Shown one piece after another: positions 47,127-60,057 of a DNA stretch of 64,000 nucleotides. The translations under genes were made by a program, and so were the position numbers. Location: the NCBI GenBank assembly GCA_029255685.2, contig CM055319.2:8232747-8296746 (forward strand), in the 5' to 3' direction. The notes below the pieces were generated by a model, which was not told the DNA's origin, searched no databases, and was given only the letters and a program-made list of their open reading frames with translations. Numbering within the stretch: position 1 is the stretch's first letter; every line of letters starts with the position of its first letter. This DNA is from Silene conica (Eukaryota > Streptophyta > Magnoliopsida > Caryophyllales > Caryophyllaceae).

Positions 47127-49896
47127 ATGGAGGTACCAATAAGCGCGATTCTAATATCTTTCGTCTTCCTATTCGCAACAACGTGGGTATTGAAAGCGGC
47201 AGAGTGGGTCTGGTTCAAACCCAAACGACTTGAAAAACGTCTTAGGAGTCTCGGTTTTCATGGCCACCCGTACAAGTTTCTATTCGGTAATAAGAAAGAT
47301 ATTGGGGCGATGACCCGATTAAGCCTTTCAAAACCCATGGATCATTTCTCTAATGATTATTGTAACCGTGTCACTCCTTTCCATTTTCAAACCCTTATGG
47401 ATTATGGTATCTACTTTATTTCACTTTTGTTTCTATTTTAATACTACCGTCTTTTGTATATGTACACGTATAATTTTCGGTTTATTAATATATGTTCCTA
47501 TAATATGTTGTTGGCGTGATTCAAATATTGTCATGACACGTGATCATTGTTTCGTGACTTTACCAGTTAAGCTAACTCACTCACTTTGCAACGTTAATTT
47601 GCAAATTTGAATCTTGGTTTGTACGGAGTACTACCCTAAGAGCAAATATTTCTATATATGGAATTTTTTTGGATAATGAGGTTTATTTAGAAAATTAATT
47701 AGGTATTTAGGATTTATTTTAAACTATTTTGTCCCAATCGGTCATCGTCTTTATTTTTATTTTATTTTCGAGTTTCTATGTGGAGTTGTTAAGGTTCTTA
47801 ACGGCTTGTATTTTTACCATTTTGTAGTATCAATTTCTAATATAATATTAGATATTTACAGACATGATCAACCATAGGGTCTTAATTATGATATAAATTC
47901 TAGCTCTGCTACTACTGATAGTTTGTGGTATTTAGTATGTGTATGTCTAAGTACATGCGTTTAAAAAACCGTTTACTATAAAACAATTGATGCGAAAGTA
48001 TTATGATGAGTTAATGCAGGAGAAGGTTCATTTTATTGGGATGGGCCAACACCAACGATAGTTATAACGAAACCAGAAATTGTAAGAGAGATAATGATGA
48101 AGATGTACGATTTCCCAAAGCCACTTTTACATCCACTTATGAATAAATTCAATCGAGGTTTGGTTCGACTTGAAGGACATGAATGGGCTCAAGATAGGAA
48201 GTTGATTAATCCTGCTTTTCATATGAATAAACTCAAGGTATATACGTTGTTTCATACTCCTATATTTTTATAACACAAGTTAGTCTTGTGTAAGACGGTT
48301 TTACACTAATATAGCTGCAATCGGCCTGTAAAACAAATCCAATCGCATCCCTATTGATGAGTAAAAGTTGTTACTAAAAAATCTCATTTTACGATAAGTT
48401 TTTGAAATCGCATTACATTTTGTACTTTATAAATTTGTTTTTTTATGACTAGGGGATTAAATCCCCGGCTCATGCATTCCCGCGCCATCACATGGACTAT
48501 GTAAGTCACCCACCGGGACGTCTCAACCCCTGCTGGTAGACAAACCTGGGATGTCTCAACTCCTATATTTCTGTAAACTTCAAGGTTTAACCCAGTTACC
48601 ACTGGACTAACACCACTTAATTTATGAATTTATTTGATGATGAGTAATTTATAGAACATGGTGGCGGCATTTCAAGTTAGTTGCAACGAAATGATAAATG
48701 AATGGGAGAAGATAACGTCGAAAACGGGAGCGCATGAGCATGAGCTAGAAATATGGTCGAGTGTACAAAATATGTCAGCGGATGCGATTTCACGTGCTGC
48801 GTTTGGAAGTAGTTTTGAAGAAGGCAAAAAGGTTTTTGAGCTCTTACGTGATCATCTTGCTATTATTGTTCAAGTTTTGCAAACTGTATATATCCCTGGA
48901 TCTCGGTACGTATTTTAATATAATTTACACTAAGCTTTCATTTTTTTTCTCAACTACAGGAGTAGTAAACGAGTCAATTAGGGTAGATTCGAGTTTTGAT
49001 TTGGGTCAGTTTTAGTACGAATTAGTAGGGATACGTTCATATCGTCCCCAAACTTTCAAAGCCTACTCCAACCCGGCCCCTTTTCGTATCAATACAGCCA
49101 GGCTATCAACCTAACCTAAGAGGCTAAGACCACTACTACATGTGAATATGTCACATATACATTAGCTTTATACGGAGTAGTATAGTTGTTCTCGTCCCAC
49201 AATGAACAAACCCATATTACAGTGAATAAGTCGCATGAAAAACCGTTTTACATTGTACCACAATAAGAGCATACATAGACTTTATGCACCTATGCCGGCC
49301 TAGAAAACTTGGGGCATGTGATATTCTACAGTGTTTGACAAACGGCAGAAGCGGATAACGTTAGGAATACGATTATATTTAATAGGAGATTTGACTATTA
49401 AATTAGCAAATTAAGAAAAAATGTTTAGAATGATTTCATGAATAGATAAACTGAATATGTTAATACAATATGCTGGTAATAGGACCATTATTAAGAAAAA
49501 AAGTAGATTTCATTTAATATGGTATCAAAATATGCTATTTACCGAACATATAAAAATAATAGATTGATAAATCAACCTACTAATTAGACGGGAATCTACT
49601 AATTTTATTCGATATGTTGTTTATCAAACATGACCTTTTACTTTGGCTAATCTTTTCTTTGGAAATGTGACAAATGCCTATCAATGCCTTAACAAAATTT
49701 GATTCAAAAAATAACATACAAAAACTTACATTCAACTAAAAAAAATTGTCGAAAATAACATGTTATATTTAATCATCCGAAAGAATACGTTTTTTGGATT
49801 AGGTCTTCTAGTAGACACATACCAAAGGAATCTCTCTACTGACGGGATGCGAGGAGACTAGGTTATTGTGTGCTGCTAGGCACCATAACCCTAGGT

Positions 49897-49968
<72 letters not shown>

Positions 49969-52058
49969 CTTGGTCTAATGCGTCCATCATGCATTAGAAA
50001 CCTAATGGGTGTCTACACTTAGATAATAGTCATGCACATACTTTTTAAGACGTACATAAGCCCGTATTTAATACACCGTAGTGGATCACTTTATATTTAG
50101 GCTTAACTTAATTGATAGTGCATAAATACAATTACTACCGAATAAATAATTTGTCCACTTATATTATTGTATTAGGCCCATAATTCTTACATAACATATG
50201 AAGTTTAACAATGAACAAGTCTCATGAAAGACGGTCTTGCAGGTTTCTTCCAACAACGATAAATAACAAATCGGCGAAAATTAACAAGGAGATTGAAGTT
50301 TTACTAAAAGGTATGATTTACAAGAGACAAAAGGCGGTTGAAGGAGGAGAAGTAGTAGCCAAAGATGACTTATTGGGCATTTTGTTGAAATCATACTACG
50401 AAGGAATACAAGATCAAAATGAAGACGAAAATAAAAATAAGAAAAATATAAAGTTAAGTTTAAAACAAGTGATTGAAGAGTGCAAGTTATTTTATATAGC
50501 TGGACAAGAAACAACTTCATCATTGTTAGTTTGGACACTTATTTTGTTGAGTAAGTACAAAGATTGGCAAGCTCAAGCTCGACAAGAAGTTATCAACAAA
50601 TTTGGCCTTAACAAACCAGACTTTGATGGTCTCAATGACTTAAAAAAGGTGTGTCTTTCATACTTCAATTTCAGTTTCTTCAAATTTAAATACATTTGGA
50701 TTTGTAGCATGGGAAAACTATCTAGACTTTGTAAACGAGTTAATCAGATTATGATTTGGTTAAGTTATTTCGGATTTGTCTGTTTTAGATGATGACTAGT
50801 GATTAAGTTATTTAAAGATAATTATTGTTCGTTTAAATAACAAATGTCGGATCACTTTAGGGAAAATGGGCGTGACAATTAGAGCTGGCCTGGGAAAAGC
50901 TTACCAGCTGACTCGATCTGATGAACTCGACTTGACCCGCCCGAAACCCGATCCGTACAACCTGAGAATTGGGTGAACCGAAACCGAACTGACCCTATCC
51001 GTACCGACCCGATAATCGATGACAGCCTTATTTTGTCCACCCCGACCCCGACCCCGACCCGGCCCGACCTGTGACCCGATATTTCCTCAACCTGATAGAT
51101 GACCTGATAATGAACTGACTTAATTAATAATGGTTTAAATGACATCAAATTAACATTTATCTTAATTATTCTCACTTGAACTTCAACTAATACATTTACC
51201 CATTTATAAAATTACCATTTAAAACTAAATACATAAAATAAAATATATGTCAATCACCTGACGCGACACTGACCCGCTAATGACCCAACCTAAATTATCG
51301 CCTATTGATGAACCGACATGAACCAAACCGACCTGACTCGTCATTTACCCGACATAACCCGAATCCGATATGACCCGACCCACTTTGACCTAACACGTAG
51401 CCAACCCGAGTGACCCGATTACCACTATGACAAATAAGTAACAAAGACTATATGTCAAGTCTAGGTAATGGAAGTTTGGAACATATGTACTTTATATTTG
51501 CAACTTTTAGAATAATAATTATTACCAGAAGAGAATTATTGAGACACAATACTATAAATTGTCTTCCAAACATTACGTAAAAATTAAAAGTTAATCATAT
51601 ATTTATATGTGGATTGACTTTTTCACCAGGTTAATATGATATTGCATGAGGTGTTAAGATTATATCCACCACTAACCTCCCTTACAAGAAAGGTTAGTGA
51701 AGATATAAAAGTAGGAGATGCAGTTCTTCCAGGTGGTGTACATATTAACGTGCCTATGATATACATTCAACATGATGAAAAATTATGGGGGAGTGATGCC
51801 AAGGAATTTAAACCCGAAAGATTTTCACAGGGTATTATAAAGGCTACCCAAGGAAATATGTCGTTCTTTTCATTTGGATGGGGGCCTCGCATTTGCATTG
51901 GCTCTAATTTTGCTATGGTTGAGGCCAAATTGACATTGACAAACATTTTGCAACAATTTACGTTCGAATTGTCACCGTCGTATATTCACGCTCCTACCTT
52001 GGGTTTCGGAACTCTTCGTCCTCAATTTGGAGCACAATTGATATTTCGCCCAATTTGA
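47127..52058 (+). CDS. Cytochrome P450, CYP72A family, complete
   Basis: Five exons, 47127-47406, 48020-48237, 48655-48905, 50243-50648 and 51630-52058, join in frame with GT/AG borders into 527 residues. This is the usual CYP72A length and exon number. Residues 1-25 are a hydrophobic ER anchor ([18 protein letters not shown]). Key motifs are intact: I-helix AGQETTS (about 336), ExxR EVLR (392-395), PERF, and heme loop [10 protein letters not shown] with the axial Cys at 474. Other family marks are [20 protein letters not shown] and [13 protein letters not shown]72A enzymes oxidise triterpenoids, secoiridoids (secologanin synthase) or gibberellins; the substrate cannot be read from sequence. 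Introns hold a SINE relic, an (AT)n tract and a GACCCG-rich element. Confidence 0.95.
47510..47600 (-). repeat. Possible tRNA-like relic in P450 intron 1
   Basis: The minus strand has AGTTAGCTTAACTGGTAAAG (A-box-like) and, about 45 bases on, a weak TTTGAATCACGCC. Evidence is slight. Confidence 0.25.
48427..48612 (-). mobile_element. tRNA-derived SINE in P450 intron 2
   Basis: On the minus strand GTTAGTCCAGTGGTAACTGG (A box) is followed by a weak B box (GGTTTGTCTACC), a roughly 100-bp non-tRNA body and a short A-rich tail (ATAAAAAAAC). This order is that of a plant SINE. Confidence 0.55.
49901..49962. repeat. (AT)n microsatellite, about 31 units, in P450 intron 3
   Basis: An uninterrupted AT run is bounded by GACT on the left and AGTC on the right, so the whole tract is palindromic. 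Open frames of Ile/Tyr across it are artefacts. Confidence 0.95.
50880..51430. repeat. GACCCG-rich non-autonomous element in P450 intron 4
   Basis: Begins near TTAGAGCTGGCCTGGGAAAA and is filled with GACCCG, ACCCGAC and CCGACCCC motifs, including a CCCCGA tandem run at 51040-51060. Composition contrasts with the AT-rich intron. Probably a hAT-type MITE of the GACCCG class; no terminal duplication was found. Confidence 0.45.
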
Positions 52059-54009
52059 GATATATTTGAAGTGGGTTCAGAATTTTAACCTTGAAACATT
52101 TGGTGTGTATCATGATAATTTATATGTGTATATACGGTATTTTATTCGTATGTTTTATACGGGTATAATTTTTAATTATATGTATCTAATTGTAAAAAAT
52201 TTACAAAAATGTTAATGTAATTTCATAGATTTTGTAGTGGAGTTCACTCTAATTACAACTTGGTGAGAGATAAGTCGAATGCTGAGAGAGTTTGTGGTTA
52301 AAAAGGAACGAAAAGTAGGGATTTGAGTAAAGGGGATATGATATTGGAACAATGAGAAGATATTACGTGACTAAGGGGTTAGGTAGAATGGGTAAAGATT
52401 TGAGTAGATGAGTGATGTAATCAGAGGTCATGGGAATAACACAGTGGAGGTGATGAGTAGAGTGAAGGTTGCAGGAGTTATGAGACATGGAAATAGGTTG
52501 TTATAGTGGTGTAGAGTACTATAATAAGGATGTGAGTTAAGGTATACATATGAGGTGAGTTAGACGACATGCTTGTCGTGAGTTTCGAGGAATTTAAAGG
52601 ATGAGTACTTGATAAAGTCTTTGTACGAGGAGTAAGCCCAGTGGTAAGCTAAGGGGTGGAATGAACCAGGATATGTTCGGTATGGATATTGAGGTAAGTT
52701 TGATGACAAAATCACTGGAGCTTGTTAGTGGAATTGGTATACATAGTTTTGAGAGAGCAGGATGCGGAAGGAGAAGTCGTTTATTAACCGACAAGTATTA
52801 TATATATGGTCACATCGATCAGGTGGTAGTGATAGTGTGAGTTGAAATATGTGTAGACTTGATGTACGTAGGTGATTATGTGAAGTGTCAACCTCATGAG
52901 TAGTGTATACAATGGCGTTCACTCGATCGTTAACTGTTACTTCTCATAGCATGTTATTACATATAATGATTATAAGTTGGTAAGACTATATTAAGGCGTC
53001 ATAATCGAGGTGGATATTGTGCTTCGGAATGGAAGTCGAACTTGGTATTCCGTGTTGCGATGCGGGTACCTTCGCATGGTGATGTGGTTGTCGGTGACGG
53101 TGTTGCGACGCCGTCACCAAGAGTTATGGTGGATAAGATATGATTGTTTCGAGATCGTTTGCCCATTTTTCTAATGGTACATGTCTTGCTATCGTGTTAT
53201 AATAAGGTGACGTGTGGATATCGTGGCGTGTGGATAAAAAGTTCGGATGTGGTCGTTTTATTATCTTGTTCATATGTTTGGCATTTATGAAAATTTAATA
53301 ATCGGTTTACATGTGAACTTGATGTGCGTCGAGCATTTCTCGACGTAGGGGTATACTTGTGAGACGAACTTTTGAAAGGATATGTCATTTTGGAATAGCC
53401 ATATAGATTGTGGTTATGGTTACATATGTTTTTGAGACCTTGGACTCGGGGACGAGAGTAGAGTACGTTACGAATGAGAGTTGAACATGTGTTTGATGTT
53501 GTTATACTTATAGTGGTACCTTAGTAAGTGGGAACGAAGTTATGGGAGATTGTTGGAGTACTTTCGGTCGTATGTGAAGCGAGACGCTGTTATCATGGTT
53601 TTAGAAAATAGTTGGAGTGTGTGTTTGCACGCAACGCTAGAATTTATGATGGAATATGAACCCTCGATATGTTGGGATTAGTAGCATGTTAAGTGATGGA
53701 CGAACTGAACAGAAGAGGAAAATTCGAGGATCAAGTGAGTATGTGACAATTTTGGGTCGTATGTTATGTTTTTGTGTTTAGATGTGTGAGTAGAAAGAAA
53801 TGTGAACGGGAATTAATGTTGAAGAGTCACTAAGGATTTAGTACTAGGCAGATAGAGACGTTTACTTTAAGAGAGGTCGGATGCGGCAAAGAAAGTTGAT
53901 GGTTTTTGCATGTTGAGGTATGCTTGGAAGTTTGAGGATAGTGTAGCATAATAGATGGAATTGTGACAGTATTATTACAGGTAAATGTGGCGTGATACTG
54001 TGATAGTAA
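52059..54009 (+). other. G/T-biased non-coding region between the P450 and the copia element
   Basis: About 1.9 kb of strand-biased (GT-rich) sequence with motifs such as GAGTTTCGAGGAA and GAGACGAACTTTTGAAAGGA. This is reminiscent of degenerate Ty3/gypsy 3' regions, but no coding domain or LTR end can be fixed. Confidence 0.3.
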
Positions 54010-54998
54010 TGTTGGGGCTGGTGTCCTTGACAATTAAGTACAATGACTTATTAAATCTCTTTAAGGATCACAAGGGCATACTTCAGTATTATTATCAGTT
54101 GATCCACGTTTATCAATAACGGTTGGCTTGCTAGATAAGTTTGACGTTATTGTCATACGAATGGCGGTGATCAACTGGTCCCTATACGTCACACATATAG
54201 GACACGTTTGAGAGATGTGAAGGTATGAAAATACAGTCACATTTATGCCGAATACGACTAAACAGTTAGTCAGAGGTATTGACTATTAAATTAGTCAATA
54301 AGATGTTGAGATTATTATTTAATACGGATTAAATAATTTTAGCTAATACGGATTACATGATTAATTCGTAAATTAAATATAAACGGTTATATTTAATTAA
54401 AAATTTAATTTGCGTATTAATATAAACAGTTATATTAATTGGGCCAATTATACAATATCGTATATTATCAGACCATTATTAATACATCGACTGTATTAAT
54501 ATCTGATAACATGTGTGCGATTTATAATAAATACCCGCGAATAATATTTAGCAAAACGGGTCGAATCACGCAAAGGAAGAAGATAAGAGTGGAGAAAGCC
54601 CACTCTCACCCACCCAATTCGGCCGACCCACGAGTGCTACATAAGGAGAGTCCTTCTCCTTTTGTCAGAGACTGGTTAATTCATAATCTTAAGAATTAGG
54701 GTTTTGAGAACATTATTTTCCCAAAACCCAGATCTCACATCTAAAACCTCACAAAACTCTCACCATATTGCAAGGCAATTGGAGAGCCTTTCTAGCACAC
54801 GCGGCATCATCTTAAACAAAGTCTTGGGTGCAAATTATAGGAGGGAATTTACTTTAATTCCTGTTCTTAGGCCTATTCAAGCAAGGACCCAAGGTTGTAT
54901 TCTTTTCATGTTTTTATTTAACTTATGACAATAATCTCAACTGTAAAATTCGTTATAATCCTTCATGTTTAGGGCGAATACATGCTATATTCCCCACA
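54010..54998 (+). repeat. 5' LTR of the copia element (989 bp)
   Basis: Starts TGTTGGGGCTGG and ends TTCCCCACA (TG..CA), directly before the primer-binding site. The 3' LTR is outside the window, so the left boundary rests on the TG start and position only. Confidence 0.75.
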
Positions 54999-55000
54999 AG

Positions 55001-55013
55001 TGGTATCAGAGCC
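55001..55013 (+). other. Primer-binding site (initiator tRNA-Met)
   Basis: TGGTATCAGAGCC, two bases after the LTR, is complementary to the 3' end of plant initiator tRNA-Met, the standard primer for copia minus-strand DNA synthesis. Confidence 0.92.
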
Positions 55014-55090
55014 AAGGCCACGAGATTTTACTTTTGTGTTTTTCATAAGTTTTGGTTAAAAATTTTGAAAATCGATTTCTGCCGGCGTGT

Positions 55091-55334
55091 GGGTCGGTCG
55101 ACCCATTATTGTGGTCGGTCGACCAACACCCGCGTAGGGTTTCTGTTTTTCGGCAGTTTCTCTTTTGCGTTTTCAGAAACTCGGTTTCTTGTTTTGTGGT
55201 CGGTCGACCTGGTTAATAGGTCGGTCAGGAGGTCGGTCGACCTGTTTAATGGGTCGGTAGACCTCTCTGCTGATACAGGAAATTTTTTTTTTTGACAGTA
55301 GGTCGGTCGACCCCATGTTGAGGTTGGTCGACCA
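55091..55334 (+). repeat. Cluster of GGTCGACC palindromes in the copia leader
   Basis: GGTCGGTCGACC or close variants start near 55092, 55113, 55198, 55231, 55250, 55301 and 55323, with a half motif near 55218. The core GGTCGACC is self-complementary. The cluster lies between the primer-binding site and gag, where retroelements keep packaging or dimerisation signals. Confidence 0.85.
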
Positions 55335-56673
55335 CTTCCCTGTAACAGTCGTGTTTTATTTTTCCGAAAATAATTTCCCTTGGCCAAAAGTAATATGCTG
55401 TATACGGAAATAGTATATTATTTTTGTGAAACGTTTCACTCTCGCTTGATACATATTATTTTAAAACGGTTTAAGATAATGGATTATTAACTTGTTAAAA
55501 TTAAAGTGGTTAAAACGGTATAATCACATAATTTTAATCCCGTAAAGGTGGTTTGGTAAAATTTGTTAATCATAATAACAGTTTTATGTCATGTATGAAT
55601 TTTAATTTTAGTTGATGTATTTTATTTATCGTCTTGTTGAATGCCTTTTGAATGCTTTTTGTAACGTATTTAATTTTGCAAACGGTTGTAACTTAGTGTG
55701 GCCTTAGAAGATTGTGTCACCGTAATGATGGGACACAGTCTTGCTTGTAATTTTGAGATCTTGAATCTCCGTTTTGGGTTTTTGCCATGTAATTACTTTT
55801 GTATTTAAATTAGAATGTAAATAGGGTTATATTTGTAATTTAAATTAGTAATTTTGTGAAGACCAAAGACGGGGACCGGATGCTCACTCCCGCTGCAAAG
55901 ACCAAGATGGAACATCAAGACAAGCTTCTAGGGTCCAACGGTGGATTCCAAGTTGTTTTATGTTTATTTTGGTAGGATAGGCCACACTAGGACTTTTATT
56001 TACGTTTATTGCATTTATTTTTATGCTTTCATCGATAATAGCTTGCATCATATTCCGCCTAAAACCAAACCACCTATAACATGCCTGAAAACTGACTCAT
56101 GTAGAGGTTACGCGTTAGTTTTCTGTGATAATACAGATGTCACGTGTCAATTGCAAAGCCATCACTTTATTTCATTCATTCACGCATATGCTAGATATTA
56201 GTTCACTTAAAATGGATAAATAAAAGTTGATGGGGTCTTCCTCGTATAACCAAAAATTGAGAATAGTTTTTATAAATCAGACTCCCATGAATCCCTTCTT
56301 CGTCGGTAGGCATAATATGACCCCTTCTACGTTGGGTAAGTGGGAACAGATGATTTATTTTATCTCAACATCATGGTCACTCGATACTATCTAGCGACTG
56401 AGATGGACTAATAGATAGGATTTACGGAAATCTATCGACCAAGAGTTCCAACGGTGGAATTAACCAAACTGTGGGCTTATCAATATACGGAAATTGAGTC
56501 TTGGGATCGTTTATATAATTCTTGAGGGAGATCAATTATATAAATACATGAGTCTACGAGTTTAAATGCAATTTAATATAGACTTAAATCACAACAATGA
56601 GTTGCTTATAGGGTTTTGTTTTTATCTACTTTTTCAGTGTAGAACACGTTCAAATTAAACTGCTGTATAACTA

Positions 56674-59135
56674 ATGGCTGGTGAAGACCCAATGCCAAGT
56701 GCCAAGCTAGCACGTGAATCCTGGCTAAAAGCCTTCATGGACTCCATGAATCAGTCTACTAGACTGAGGAATGATGGGTCAAACTTCTCTGACTGGGAGG
56801 CAGCACTACGGAATGCTGTCATTGCTGACGGAAAGCTTAAGTACTTAACTAAGCCAATTCCGGCACACCCAGGAACTGGAGCTAGAGCTAACGAAGTTCG
56901 CGCTCATAGCGACTTCGTCATGAAAGCGGGTGCGATAAAGAACGTACTCATCTATGCAATGAAATCCAATTTGCAAAGACGCTTCATAACCCATGGTGCA
57001 AACAAGATTTTCACCACGCTCACTAACGAATTCTCAAAAGCTCCGAGAATCGTTTCTTATGAGCATACCTGTCGCTTCTTTGAGGCGAAACTCCAGAAGG
57101 GCCAAGCGGTTAGCCCACGTATTCTCAACATGATTGAGAATATCGAGAAACTGGAGGCCCTAAACTGCAAGATCAGTGAGAACATAATCGTTGATCGAAT
57201 GCTTCATTCGCTTCATGATGGGTTCGCCCTCTTTAGGGCCAACTATTACATGAACGACATGAAGAAGACTCCTCATGAGCTCCACTCCCTTCTCGTACAG
57301 ACCGAGAAGGATCTGAAATTAAGTGGGAGCGTGAAGCAGGATGTTCTCATGATCTCCAGTAAGGGTAAGGGTAAGGGTAAGGGAAAAGCTAAAGCTCAGG
57401 GCGACCTAACAGTAGGCAAGCCCAAGTTTAAGAAGTCAGGATTTACTAAGAGTGGGCCAGGTGAGTCGAGCAACTCACAGGGCAAGACAAAGAGCAAGGA
57501 TACTAGCATGGAATGTCACCATTGCCACAAGACTGGGCATTGGAGGCGCTCATGCCCCGTGTATCGTGAGGACATTAAGGCAGGCCGCGTTACTCCTGTT
57601 GGTATGTCTTCTTCTTCTTTTATTCACATGATTGAGATTAACCATGCAAGTTACGGAACTTGGGTACTAGATACTGGTTGTGGTTCTCATCTATATAATC
57701 ATGTGCAGGGCCTCCGAAACCAAGAACCCCTCATCAAGGGTGAGGTTGACCTGCGTGTCGGGAATGGAGCACGTGTTGCTGCAGTCTCGAGGGGAACATA
57801 CGTGATCCAGCTTCCAAGTGGATTCGAGTTATCTTTATATATCTGTTATTATGTTCCTTGTTTGTCCAAAAACATTATTTCAGTTTCTGCGCTTGACAAA
57901 CTTGGTTTTTCATTTGTAATAGAAAATAACAGTTGTATTTTCTCATTACACAATATGATTTATGGCAAGGCAGTTTCCATGAATGGAATTTATGTTTTAG
58001 ATCAAACCACTGAAATATTACATGTGAATAACAAGAGATTAAAGGTAGGTGACAAAGATCAAACTTATCTATGGCATTGTCGTATGGGACACATAAATGA
58101 GAAACGCGTAAAACAGCTCATACAGAATGGAGATATCTCGGCCTTTGATTTCGAATCATATGGCACGTGTGAATCATGTCTCATCGGTAAGATGACTCGT
58201 ATTTCCTTCAAAGGTGTTGGAATGCGCGCTGCCGACCTATTAGGACTCATACATACGGACGTATGTGGACCTATGTCGATCAACGCACGAGAAGGCTATA
58301 GGTATTTCATCACTTTCACGGATGATTTGAGTAGATATGGCTATATCTACTTAATGAAGCATAAAAGTGAATCCTTTGACAAGTTCAAAGAATACCAGAA
58401 TCGGGTACAGAACAAGCTGAGAAGAAAGATTAAAACACTACGTTCTGATCGTGGTGGTGAGTATCTTTCACACGAGTTTGATCAACACCTCAAAGACTGT
58501 GGCATCGTGCTACAGTTGACTCCACCTGGAACACCACAATTAAATGGTGTGTCCGAACGGAGAAATCGAACTCTACTCGATATGGTTCGATCCATGATGA
58601 GTCACACCGTTGTGCCTGATTCATTGTGGGGCTATGCTCTTTCGTCAGCCGCTCTAATACTTAACCGAAGCCCGTCTAAAGCTGTTGACAAGACTCCATA
58701 CGAATTATGGAAGGGAACGGTCCCTAACTTGTCCTTTATTCGGGTTTAGGGCTGCGAGGCTTATGTCAAGTGGAGACACGAGGATAAGCTCGGCCCGCGA
58801 TCGGTCAAGACATACTTTATAGGCTATCCAAAGGGGACTTTTGGTCATTACTTCTACTCGCCAACCGAACATCGTGTTTTTGTTGCGGCTAGTGCGACGT
58901 TCTTAGAGAACGAATTTCTCGAGAACAAGTCGAGTAATAGAACCTTCGATTTATCGGAGGTTCAAGAACCAACTACCGAGCAACCATTGGAGGAAACAGT
59001 TCCTACAACCGAGGTTACGGTAGATATTCCCGAGAAACCTAGGAGGTCGGGAAGAGTCTCCATTCCTCCGAACAGATACATTGGTATGGTCGAGGAACAT
59101 GATATGGATGACGTCTTACTCCTAGAGGGTAATGA
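56674..59135 (+). pseudogene. copia gag-pol, first part (GAG, protease, integrase), with a nonsense codon
   Basis: The ATG at 56674 opens 691 codons. It has a GAG domain, a Lys-rich (GK)n linker, a CCHC zinc knuckle from residue 281 (CX2CX4HX4C), a protease with DTGCGS at about 333, and the pre-integrase HHCC zinc region (LWHCRMGH ... CESCLIGK). The integrase core has D at about 529 (HTDVCGP), D at about 591 (RSDRGGEY) and E at about 628 (GVSERRNR). A TAG at 58747-58749 stands where a Trp codon is expected (next residues GCEAYVK). The frame then stays open to the CACTA insertion. One stop plus one insertion make this copy inactive. Confidence 0.92.
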
Positions 59136-59154
59136 CACTAGTAGAAAAATAGTC

Positions 59155-59320
59155 ATTTGCGGCTCTTCATTTGAGGCGTTTTTGGCAAACCGCCGCAAAT
59201 AAAAAACAAATGTTTCTTTCTTTTTTAAGAACATAAATTTATTTGAGGCGTTTTTTTAAAAATCCGCCTCAAATAAGAGATTTGCGGCGTTTTACTTGAT
59301 AACGCCTCAAATAGAAAAAA
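59155..59320. repeat. Left subterminal repeats of the CACTA element
   Basis: ATTTGCGGC, ATTTGAGGCGTTTTT and CGCCTCAAATA occur four to five times in both orientations, forming short hairpins. Confidence 0.8.
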
Positions 59321-60057
59321 GTTAATTTAAGAGAAAATGACGTATTCACAATTCACAACTGCTCTATCGAAAGAACCCTAACCCTCTTCTTCAACCCATA
59401 GATCTCTGTCAAAATCCAAACCCTCTTCTTCACCGCCATAGATTTCTGTCCCTATTATCTTCCCCGTCGAAGTCCTCTTCATTCAAATCCACATTTGTCA
59501 ACCCTATCCAACACTGGCCGCTCAATTCGACAGAAATCTTCCGCCTTGTAACTTGTAAGTGTCTCCTCTTTAAATTATTTTCGATTAGGGTTACTTATCA
59601 AATCGTTATAAAGTTTTTCTTCAGATTATTGTTGATTAGGGTTACTTATCATATCTTTAATTTGTGGAATTTAGTTTGAAATTTCTAATGGCTGTGAGAT
59701 TTATATCCATTTGTGAAATTTCTAATGCCTGTGAATTTTAGTTTGCATTCCGATAGTGTGAAATTTTCCCTTTGTGAGTATTAATCCCCAACTTTTTATT
59801 CTCAATTTTAGTTTTCGGGTTTAATTCGATTGATTATTAGAAGTTTTGTGTTTGTTTGATTTTGATCTTATTAGTTTTATCAAGTGCAGGTTTTTCGATG
59901 ATTCAAGTAGCCATTTTAGTCCCTAGCTCACTAGGAATTACTTCGAGGTCTTAAAAAGAAGTAATCACACTTTGTTTTTAATTTTCAGACTTTCTGTATA
60001 GTTGCTATGTGTTCTAGTTGTTGATGTAGTCTGCTGAAATGCGATCTTATTTGTCAG

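Noticed and set aside
49808..49990. Minus-strand open frame rich in Ile-Tyr repeats
   Set aside because: It is the translation of the (AT)n microsatellite.
55065..55387. Open frames on both strands with repeated Arg/Ser/Val-Asp motifs
   Set aside because: Produced by the GGTCGACC palindrome cluster in the copia leader; no coding support.
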